Below are positions 7,254 through 11,706 of a stretch of 11,706 nt of DNA, in pieces (the stretch's first letter is position 1; each line of letters begins with the position of its first letter). This stretch comes from JAZQHR01 sp045540815 (GTDB lineage Bacteria > Bacillota > Clostridia > UMGS1810), in assembly GCA_045540815.1 (NCBI GenBank), contig JAZQHY010000048.1, positions 1-11,706 on the forward strand, given 5' to 3'. Position numbers and translations under genes: made by a program. The notes below the pieces were generated by a model. It was not told the origin of the DNA. It was given only the letters and a program-made list of their open reading frames with translations, and made no database searches.

Positions 7254-8249
7254 ATGGCAACACTTCGTATTTCAAAAAAATCGTCTGACATACCATTGTC
7301 TACGATTTTTATAGACAAATATATGTGCAGTGCAAATGCTACATATGTAAAGGTGTACATATACGCGCTTAGACTTTCTTATGACAACGTCGAAAACGCA
7401 TTTGGACTTAAAGATATTGCTGATGCGCTTGGTGTACTTGAGTCGGATGTAGTAAGTGCATTTAAATACTGGGACAGCGTGGGCGTAGTTAAGTTTTCAA
7501 ATGCAGATGATGGTGATTTTTCACTTGAGTTTTTGGAGTTAAGCGAAAAAGCCGAAAAGACATTTGCACCTAAAAAAATTCAAGAGAACACTTCTATAAA
7601 GGAAGCTACCGAAAAACCTACATATACCGCGAAGGAAATTGCTATTTACATAGAAAACAACAAAGGTATTAAAAATATGTACGAGTGTGCATCAAAAATT
7701 CTTGGTAAGCCACTTAGCACAAACGATACTATTATATTATACAGCTTTTACGATTGGCTAAGACTTCCAAAAGATGTTGTTTTGGTGCTTTTGGAATACT
7801 GTGTATCGCTTGGAAAGACAAGTATGCGTTACATAGAAAAGGTTGCAATATCTTGGGCAGACCAGGAGATAAACACCATAAGACGTGCTAACAAATTTGT
7901 AAACAAGCAAAACGAAAGACAGAGTTATCTGTCAACTCTCAAGAAAATACTGCAGATAAAAGACAGGGATTTTACAGAATACGAGCTTAAATACATTGAC
8001 GAATGGACAAACACTCTAAAGGTAACAGAAGAAGAAATCAAAGAAGCCTATGAGCTTACTATAATAAACACTACAAAGCTATCATTTCCGTATATGAACA
8101 AGATACTTGTATCGTGGAATGAAAAACCTCAAAAAAGTGTAAAGCCTTCGAAAAAGACGCAGTTTAATGATTACTCGGCATCAAGCGAGATAAACGATTT
8201 TGAAAAAATGATGCTAAAAAAACGAGTTGGAAAAACTACTGATAATTAA
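7254..8249 (+). CDS. DnaD domain-containing replication initiation protein
   Basis: 331 residues, no signal or membrane segment. The N-terminal part (about 15-95) looks like a winged helix: YVKVYIYALRLSYD, then GLKDIADALGVLESDVVSAFKYWDSVGVVKF. After a charged linker there are two DnaD/DnaB_2-type helical repeats, at about 125-205 and 225-290. Each ends in the family pattern Y-I/M-x-K-hydrophobic-x-x-x-W (YIEKVAISW and YMNKILVSW). DnaD-family proteins help open the origin and recruit the replicative helicase loader in Firmicutes. The 3' end is only 12 bases from the next gene, an AAA+ loader, which supports that job. GGAGG is ten bases before the ATG. A plasmid or phage DnaD copy is less likely because the neighbours are housekeeping genes. 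Confidence 0.92.
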   Translation: MATLRISKKSSDIPLSTIFIDKYMCSANATYVKVYIYALRLSYDNVENAFGLKDIADALGVLESDVVSAFKYWDSVGVVKFSNADDGDFSLEFLELSEKAEKTFAPKKIQENTSIKEATEKPTYTAKEIAIYIENNKGIKNMYECASKILGKPLSTNDTIILYSFYDWLRLPKDVVLVLLEYCVSLGKTSMRYIEKVAISWADQEINTIRRANKFVNKQNERQSYLSTLKKILQIKDRDFTEYELKYIDEWTNTLKVTEEEIKEAYELTIINTTKLSFPYMNKILVSWNEKPQKSVKPSKKTQFNDYSASSEINDFEKMMLKKRVGKTTDN

Positions 8250-8261
8250 CAAGGAGATACT

Positions 8262-9260
8262 ATGTATAACCGAAAAAATATTTCCGATAAAATCGCTTCG
8301 GAATACCGCGAGCTAAAGCGTGAACGTGAAAACAAGCTTAATAGAAAAATGGAGTTTCTGCATAGTATTGACCCCGAATTTGAAACGATTGAACGTGAAA
8401 TATCTATGCTTGGAATAAGTATGGCTACTAAAATAGCAGGAAAAGGCTCATCTATTGATGCTATTATGGCTGAAATAGATTCAAAGCTTGATGCATTAAA
8501 AGAAAAGCGCAATAGTCTTTATAAAAAATACGACATTGATTCAGACTTTTTAGAAACACCTTATGAATGTATTTCTTGCAATGACACAGGCTACACAGCT
8601 GACGGAAAGAAATGCTCGTGCAGAGTTCAGCGCGAAATAAAATACGCAAAAGAGGCGTCCTCTATCCCACCCGAGCTTGGAAAATTCAGTTTTAACGACT
8701 TTGATTTAAAATACTACAGCAAAATACCTGATAGCAGATACGGACTTTCCGCATATGATAACATATTAAGTGTACTAGACACTTGCAAGGCTTTTTGCAA
8801 CAATTTTGAAAATTCAGGCGAAAACCTATACATATATGGAAACTCAGGTCTTGGAAAAACAATGCTTGTAACATGTATGGCAAACGAGCTTATATCAAAA
8901 AACAACATTGTAATGTATCAGACTGCAAGTAATCTATTCAAAATCCTTGAGGGATACAAATTCGGTAAGGACACAGGCGAAGAAATAAATCTTTTATATG
9001 ACCAGCTTTACAACTGCGACCTGCTTATAATTGATGACCTTGGCACTGAATTTCAAAACAGCTTTACACAGTCGATGCTATTTGACATATTAAATACAAG
9101 ACTACTTAGCAAAAAAAGTACGGTAATAAGCAGTAACCTTATAATAAATGACCTTGAAAAAACTTATACCGAAAGGATTTCGTCAAGAATTCTCGGTGAG
9201 TATGAACTTCTATTGATATTTGGCGAGGACATACGTATACAAAAGAAAAAACTCCAATAA
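8262..9260 (+). CDS. DnaC/DnaI-like helicase loader ATPase
   Basis: 332 residues. An N-terminal charged helical region (about 10-90, coiled-coil-like, rich in E, K and R) is followed by a Cys cluster CISCNDTGYTADGKKCSC (Cys103, Cys106, Cys118, Cys120), likely a zinc-binding site. The AAA+ ATPase domain follows: Walker A GNSGLGKT at 193-200, Walker B LLIIDDLGTEF at 254-264, sensor 1 VISSNL at 288-293, and a candidate arginine finger in ERISSRI at 304-310. This architecture matches Firmicutes DnaC-like loaders that place the replicative helicase on DNA. AAGGAG is five bases before the ATG, and the upstream stop is 12 bases away, so it is cotranscribed with the DnaD-like gene. A bidirectional terminator follows directly. 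Confidence 0.93.
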   Translation: MYNRKNISDKIASEYRELKRERENKLNRKMEFLHSIDPEFETIEREISMLGISMATKIAGKGSSIDAIMAEIDSKLDALKEKRNSLYKKYDIDSDFLETPYECISCNDTGYTADGKKCSCRVQREIKYAKEASSIPPELGKFSFNDFDLKYYSKIPDSRYGLSAYDNILSVLDTCKAFCNNFENSGENLYIYGNSGLGKTMLVTCMANELISKNNIVMYQTASNLFKILEGYKFGKDTGEEINLLYDQLYNCDLLIIDDLGTEFQNSFTQSMLFDILNTRLLSKKSTVISSNLIINDLEKTYTERISSRILGEYELLLIFGEDIRIQKKKLQ

Positions 9261-9262
9261 AT

Positions 9263-9295
9263 AAAAAACTGTCTGAAAATCCAGACAGTTTTTTT
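9263..9295. terminator. Bidirectional rho-independent terminator
   Basis: Stem ACTGTCTG (9268-9275) pairs with CAGACAGT (9282-9289) around a six-base loop, and A6/T6 tracts on both sides extend the stem. It serves the rightward loader gene (stop just before it) and the leftward Dabb gene (stop 22 bases to the right). Confidence 0.93.
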
Positions 9296-9316
9296 ATTTG
9301 TGTCGATAGTCTAGGC

Positions 9317-9610
9317 TTAACATTCAAAATCTATACACGCTCTTGACTCTGTATAAGGTCTTACATTTTCATCTGCTACTTTTACGTGGGCAGGGTGAAT
9401 GGCATAACCCTTTAGTGCATTTTCGCTTTCAAGCACTGAATAAAGCATTACGTCTGCGTTTGACGAATCAAGCTTATCTATTTGTACCTTTATTTCCAAA
9501 AGACCCGGCACAACGCCCAAAAGTCCTTCTAAGCCTTCTTTAATCCCCTGTTTAACCTCAAATGTATTAAATTCTTCTTTTAATTTCCACAATATAATAT
9601 GCTTTACCAT
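9317..9610 (-). CDS. Dabb-domain (stress-responsive A/B barrel) protein
   Basis: 97 residues. It starts MVKHIILWKLKEEF, the typical opening strand of Dabb proteins. An amphipathic helix follows (KQGIKEGLEGLLGVVPGLLEIKVQID), then the D..S.ADVMLYSVLES.NALKGYAIHPAHVKVADENVRPYTESRACIDF end, where HP.H..V is a family hallmark. Members form dimeric alpha-beta barrels, and their substrates are mostly unknown. AGGAGGT lies seven bases before the ATG. Upstream (to the right) is the tRNA terminator only 37 bases away, with no clear promoter between, so the gene may depend on read-through or on a promoter overlapping the terminator. Confidence 0.92.
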   Translation of the reverse strand: MVKHIILWKLKEEFNTFEVKQGIKEGLEGLLGVVPGLLEIKVQIDKLDSSNADVMLYSVLESENALKGYAIHPAHVKVADENVRPYTESRACIDFEC

Positions 9611-9642
9611 AAATATTACCTCCTGTTTTAAGGATAAAATTT

Positions 9643-9671
9643 AAAAAAAGGCGGTTTACAAAACCGCCTTT
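9643..9671 (-). terminator. Rho-independent terminator downstream of the tRNA-Thr remnant
   Basis: Read on the minus strand, AAAGGCGGTTT (9671-9661) pairs with AAACCGCCTTT (9657-9647) around a three-base loop and is followed by a T run. The stem abuts the CCA end of the tRNA remnant. It is probably the original terminator of the intact tRNA gene. Confidence 0.9.
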
Positions 9672-9717
9672 GGAGCTGACTAGCAGATTCGAACTGCCGA
9701 CCTCTTCCTTACCAAGG
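9671..9717 (-). tRNA. 3' remnant of tRNA-Thr(GGU), probable attachment site of the integrated element
   Basis: Minus strand, read 3' to 5' along the tRNA: encoded CCA (9671-9673), discriminator T, acceptor strand AGTCAGC (9675-9681), T-arm GGCAG / TTCGAAT / CTGCT (9682-9698, one G-T pair), variable loop AGGTC, anticodon-stem strand GGAAG (9704-9708), and anticodon loop TTGGTAA with anticodon GGT (9711-9713). The next five bases should be CTTCC to pair with GGAAG but read GAGCC, so the match stops after CC. No D-arm and no GCTGACT acceptor strand exist upstream. This is what remains when an element integrates in the anticodon-loop region of a tRNA gene; a complete copy is expected at the far end of the element. 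Confidence 0.8.
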
Positions 9718-9779
9718 CTCAATTCTTGTTTCCTGTAGCCTTAGAGTTAGGCGGTTTATACGGTTTTGTATTTTCGAAA

Positions 9780-9817
9780 TCGGTATAAATTCGGTATAAA
9801 TATAAATTCGGTATAAA
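9780..9817. repeat. Three direct repeats of TCGGTATAAA, possible arm-type integrase or excisionase sites
   Basis: Exact copies at 9780-9789, 9791-9800 and 9808-9817, with start-to-start spacings of 11 and 17 bases. They lie 63-100 bases from the tRNA junction, a normal distance for arm-type sites of tyrosine recombinases. The first two copies are one helical turn apart and face the same side. Confidence 0.6.
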
Positions 9818-9902
9818 TTTTTAAAAAAAATAAGATTTTGCAAACTTATTTCGTTAAGATTATTGTATCAAACTTATATCAAAAAATCAAGGTATAAATA
9901 AC

Positions 9903-9932
9903 AAAAAAGCGAGGTAATTTCACCTCACTTTT
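9903..9932 (-). terminator. Rho-independent terminator after the HTH gene
   Basis: On the minus strand AAAAGTGAGGT pairs with ACCTCGCTTTT (one T-G wobble) around a six-base loop, followed by T residues. It lies ten bases beyond the HTH gene stop and ends the leftward transcript of the element before the attachment region. Confidence 0.8.
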
Positions 9933-9941
9933 ATTATAGTT

Positions 9942-10124
9942 TTATATTAAAACTTCTGTTCTTAAATTTCTATTAATCCATTTTTGAAAGTCGTCTTCGG
10001 GTATGTAAAATTGTTTACCTATTTTAATTTTTGGAAATCCCTTTTGAGCAACTATGTCGTATGCTTTATTTTTCCCACATCCAAAAATTTCTGCGATGTC
10101 TTTTACAGATAACATTTTGCTCAT
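9942..10124 (-). CDS. Small HTH DNA-binding protein, excisionase-like
   Basis: 60 residues. Single HTH_17/MerR-like domain: LSVKDIAEIFGCGKNKAYDIVAQKGFPKIKIGKQFYIPEDDFQKWI, with a helix-turn-helix at about 6-28 and the wing and terminal helix of excisionase-family proteins (the G...YIP..DF..WI pattern). Such proteins bend DNA at attachment sites or act as small regulators. Its position as the last gene before the attachment junction, with repeat sites next to it, favours a recombination directionality factor. A plain regulator cannot be excluded, and no integrase gene is visible here. ATG at 10124 follows AGGTGA at a short distance; an alternative ATG is at codon 4. The stop of dut is eight bases upstream, so the two are cotranscribed. 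Confidence 0.85.
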   Translation of the reverse strand: MSKMLSVKDIAEIFGCGKNKAYDIVAQKGFPKIKIGKQFYIPEDDFQKWINRNLRTEVLI

Positions 10125-10132
10125 TCTTTCAC

Positions 10133-10315
10133 CTACTTCCCTGTACTACCAAAACCACCTTCGCCTCTATCGGTTTCTGATAAATCTTTAACTTCTACAA
10201 AATTAGCCGCTATATATGGAATAATTATAAGCTGTGCTATGCGTTGATTTGGCTCAACAATTCGTGTTTCATCACTATCATTATGTAATGCAACCACACA
10301 GTTGCCCCTATAATC
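10133..10315 (-). CDS. dut: dUTPase (dUTP diphosphatase), exon 2
   Basis: This is the C-terminal 60 codons plus stop of a trimeric dUTPase, which hydrolyses dUTP to dUMP and pyrophosphate. It begins DYRGNCVVALHN (second half of motif III, with the Tyr that stacks on the deoxyribose), then NQRIAQLIIIPY (motif IV), and ends RGEGGFGSTGK (motif V). There is no initiator codon of its own at the boundary. It joins exon 1 in phase 0 after removal of the group I intron to restore GIIDADYRGN and a 147-residue protein of normal family length. The TTG at 10316-10318 that could be read as a start lies within the last bases of the intron and has no ribosome binding site. Known dUTPases keep motifs I-V in one chain, so splicing is needed for function. 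Confidence 0.93.
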   Translation of the reverse strand, partial: DYRGNCVVALHNDSDETRIVEPNQRIAQLIIIPYIAANFVEVKDLSETDRGEGGFGSTGK

Positions 10316-11211
10316 CAAATAGTTATTATCTTATGGTTTTTTATCCATAACTCTGGAGGTTTCCCTCATTTTCATCGGCTGATTAATTCCAGCCCAGTTT
10401 AGCATATATTTTCACATTTATCACTGTGTCGCTGCCTCGTGGGTGTATTATATTCTATACAAATAGTTTCAACACCTATGCGTTGCCCCTGATTAAACTT
10501 TTAAATTTAACCTTCGGTTCGGATTAGCATATCATTTGACTTAGCCTTCCCGCTTAATTCAGCGATTTTAAGATGCCGATTTTTTAAATTGTCCTAAAGA
10601 ATTTCTTTCTTGCGGTTTTAACAAATTATGAATTCTTTTATGTTTTGATTTTGTAAGTATTATTAGATTTGACACATCATTATTAAGTTTATCCCCGTCT
10701 ATATGATGCACTTCAAGTTTTGGATCAAGATATCTCTTACCATTGACCACAACCGAATTAGTGTCGTCGAGTAAATATTTTTCAGCTATTAAACGATGAT
10801 AAAATACAAATCCGTTACAATTTGCAAACGGATGGTCTAAAACCCTTTGCATTTTGTACCCATAATTACTTATTTTAAAATCGCTTTTCCAAGATGCGTT
10901 CAAATTTCCTTTTAACCCATACTGGTGATTGTTCTCACCACACATCATAATGCTAAGTGCTTTACTTTGACATTCTTTACTACAATAATGATTATTATAT
11001 TTATTCGCATAATATGGTTTAAAATGTATGGGTTTGCCACATATTTCACACTTGCAATTAAAATATCCCTCTGTGCTTTCACGCTCTCTTTTTAATACTT
11101 CTTGAGAACATTTTATACTACAGCAATGATGTTTGCTTTTGTTGTATCGCGAGGGACAACAATTAAATTCTTTACCGCAATTCTCACATTGTATTACCAA
11201 ATTACCACTCC
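10316..11211 (-). ncRNA. Group I self-splicing intron (subgroup IA-like) interrupting dut, with an HNH ORF in the P1 loop
   Basis: Length 896 nt. The 5' exon ends in U and the intron ends in G (omega-G at 10316), as group I introns do. P1: exon AGATGCT (11212-11218) pairs with guide GGCATCT (10571-10577), with U-G at the splice site. P10: AATC (10578-10581), next to the guide, pairs with exon 2 GATT (10312-10315). P3: TCGCTG (10560-10565) with CAGCGA (10429-10434). P6: GGTTAAA with TTTAATC. P7: GCATA (10477-10481) with TATGC (10402-10406), plus a bulged C and an A-T pair, giving the conserved G-C of the guanosine site. P7.1: GGTGT (10472-10476) with ACACC (10442-10446). P8: CACA with TGTG (10425-10428, 10413-10416), then J8/7 AAAATA. 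P9: GGCTG/CAGCC (10377-10394). P9.1: GAGG-GAAA-CCTC (10356-10367). P9.2: 10321-10352. I could not settle P4 and P5. Confidence 0.92.
10568..11200 (-). CDS. HNH homing endonuclease encoded in the group I intron
   Basis: 210 residues from a TTG start at 11198-11200, chosen because GGAG at the very start of the intron lies seven bases upstream; an upstream TTG at 11231-11233 lies in the dut exon and has no binding site. Two zinc-ribbon-like modules open the protein (Cys5/Cys8 with Cys27/Cys31, and Cys51/Cys54 with Cys73/Cys77), probably for DNA contact. The HNH nuclease motif is EVHHIDGDKLNNDVSNLIILTKSKHKRIH, with His165-His166, Asn178, His187 and His191. Such enzymes nick or cut intronless alleles so that the intron is copied in. 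The final codons TCG-GCA-TCT contain the ribozyme guide sequence, and the TAA follows at once. It looks intact, with no frameshift. The exact start is the least certain point. Confidence 0.9.
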   Translation of the reverse strand: MVIQCENCGKEFNCCPSRYNKSKHHCCSIKCSQEVLKRERESTEGYFNCKCEICGKPIHFKPYYANKYNNHYCSKECQSKALSIMMCGENNHQYGLKGNLNASWKSDFKISNYGYKMQRVLDHPFANCNGFVFYHRLIAEKYLLDDTNSVVVNGKRYLDPKLEVHHIDGDKLNNDVSNLIILTKSKHKRIHNLLKPQERNSLGQFKKSAS

Positions 11212-11472
11212 AGCATCTATAATACCAAAACAATTAGCAGGGCGCAAACCTTCTTTAGTAGATAATCCACTTCTTGCAACAATACCACCAAGCGTTCCTT
11301 CAGGTAATTCAATAGATATACCTGTTGGAATTTTAACTGTTTCATGTGGTCTAATTAATACAGGTTCGTTTATATCTGCTGATAAGTCAGCTCCCGCAGA
11401 GCCATGCGTTTCTTTTTTTGGTATTATTGCTGTATTAGTATTTTTTTTAATATTTATGTTCATTTCTAGCAT
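11212..11472 (-). CDS. dut: dUTPase (dUTP diphosphatase), exon 1
   Basis: 87 codons. HGSAGADLSA at about 23-32 is motif I, GIVARSGLS at about 63-71 is motif II, and GLRPANCFGIIDA at 75-87 is the first half of motif III including the catalytic Asp86. The frame then enters the intron and, if unspliced, reads GVVIW and stops at 11194-11196. Spliced to exon 2 it gives GIIDA-DYRG, an exact motif III. ATG at 11472 has AGGAG eight bases upstream, and that site overlaps the stop of the upstream gene (gap 11 bases). Phages carry dut to keep uracil out of their DNA. The location between an unknown gene and an excisionase-like gene in an integrated element fits a prophage copy rather than the host gene. 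Confidence 0.94.
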
Positions 11473-11483
11473 TATTATTTCTC

Positions 11484-11706
11484 CTATATTCGTCTTAACA
11501 ATATATCATAGTTGATGTCTGTAGTATCATACAATTCATCTGTTGTAAATGTAAGTATTTTAATAATAGAATCAGAATCTTTTTTAAAAAGACTATATTT
11601 ATAAAAAATATCGTCCTCAATTTTCTCGTTGGCATCATTTATTTCAAACCAAAATTCAGTATAATCATTTTCTTTGAAAACATATATATTTTTTATATCT
11701 TTGCAT
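11484..11706 (-). CDS. Unidentified small protein, N-terminus beyond the window
   Basis: An open frame runs from the window edge to a TAG at 11484-11486, with 74 codons visible before the stop and no start codon needed inside the window. The protein is acidic and aromatic: KDIKNIYVFKENDYTEFWFEIND, then a Lys/Asp-rich middle, then ITTDELY-like ending DINYDILLRRI. It has no signal, membrane segment or motif I recognise. The stop codon provides part of the Shine-Dalgarno of dut (TAGGAG), so the two genes are translationally linked in the same leftward transcript. It could be a small phage protein of the early region; this is inference from position only. Confidence 0.7.
   Translation of the reverse strand, partial: CKDIKNIYVFKENDYTEFWFEINDANEKIEDDIFYKYSLFKKDSDSIIKILTFTTDELYDTTDINYDILLRRI

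Larger units (their letters stand above)
9718..9941. other. Element end next to the attachment junction: repeats, no gene
   Basis: There is no credible reading frame in these 224 bases. From left to right: the inverted pair AAGGCT (9714-9719) and AGCCTT (9737-9742); AGGCGGTTTA (9749-9758), a direct copy of the same ten bases at 9649-9658; three TCGGTATAAA repeats at 9780-9817; an A/T-rich stretch; a related GGTATAAATA at 9891-9900; and a terminator at 9903-9932. The composition is more AT-rich than the housekeeping side. The layout suits integrase and excisionase binding. Confidence 0.55.

Noticed and set aside
9671..9760. A complete tRNA-Thr gene
   Set aside because: The sequence 5' of the anticodon loop does not pair with GGAAG, and there is no D-arm or GCTGACT acceptor strand nearby.
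9780..9817. Short CRISPR-like array
   Set aside because: Units are only 10 bases with 1- and 7-base gaps, and there are no cas genes.
10133..10318. A free-standing short dUTPase-like gene starting at a TTG codon
   Set aside because: It holds only half of motif III plus motifs IV and V, has no ribosome binding site, and its first codon is the last three bases of the intron. It is exon 2 of dut.
10316..11211. Group II intron, intein or IsrB/HEARO-type element
   Set aside because: There is no GUGYG start, no domain V or reverse transcriptase, no in-frame protein-splicing residues, and the HNH protein lacks RuvC motifs. Intron end bases and pairings match group I.
11197..11233. HNH start at TTG 11231-11233 in the dut exon
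   Set aside because: It lies within motif III coding sequence without a Shine-Dalgarno. The TTG at 11198-11200 has GGAG seven bases upstream and starts just before the first zinc-binding Cys.
10133..11472. dut as a pseudogene disrupted by a transposon or HNH gene
   Set aside because: The junction is seamless in phase 0, there are no target-site repeats, and P1, P10, P3, P7 and P8 pairings of a group I ribozyme can all be found.

Overview
The window looks like the chromosome of a low-GC Gram-positive bacterium of the class Clostridia, with the left end of an integrated prophage or similar element in its last 2 kb. The Clostridia assignment is inferred from several signs: AT-rich DNA, strong GGAGG-type ribosome binding sites, a DUF1934-argS pair, a DnaD plus DnaC-like loader pair, and a secreted protein with SLH-like repeats. 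I cannot name a species.

Positions 1-7070 hold a leftward run of genes. In transcription order these are ddl (D-Ala-D-Ala ligase), murI (glutamate racemase), a DUF1934 protein, argS, a secreted SLH-like protein, and a secreted S41/PDZ peptidase with a C-terminal peptidoglycan-binding-like domain. From ddl to the peptidase the gaps are overlaps or at most about 35 bases, which suggests one operon for wall-precursor synthesis, translation and envelope processing. A solute-binding lipoprotein follows, cut by the window edge. It has its own likely promoter, overlapped by a long inverted repeat. Positions 7071-7253 are a divergent promoter region. Rightward from it come a DnaD-family protein and a DnaC/DnaI-like helicase loader, ending at a bidirectional terminator shared with a convergent Dabb-domain gene.

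At 9671-9717 lies only the 3' part of a tRNA-Thr(GGU) gene on the minus strand, with its terminator still next to it. The 5' half is missing and is replaced by foreign-looking AT-rich DNA with three TCGGTATAAA repeats. I read this as an attachment junction. To its right are an excisionase-like HTH protein, a dUTPase gene and an unidentified partial gene, all on the minus strand.

The most striking object is inside the dUTPase gene. Exon 1 (11212-11472) and exon 2 (10133-10315) are separated by an 896-nt group I intron (10316-11211) that splits conserved dUTPase motif III. The splice sites, internal guide sequence, P1, P10, P3, P7, P7.1, P8 and P9-series helices can be traced by eye and fit a subgroup IA-like fold. 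An HNH homing endonuclease ORF fills the P1 loop. Its last codons are the internal guide sequence itself, so the protein frame and the ribozyme substrate helix share the same bases.
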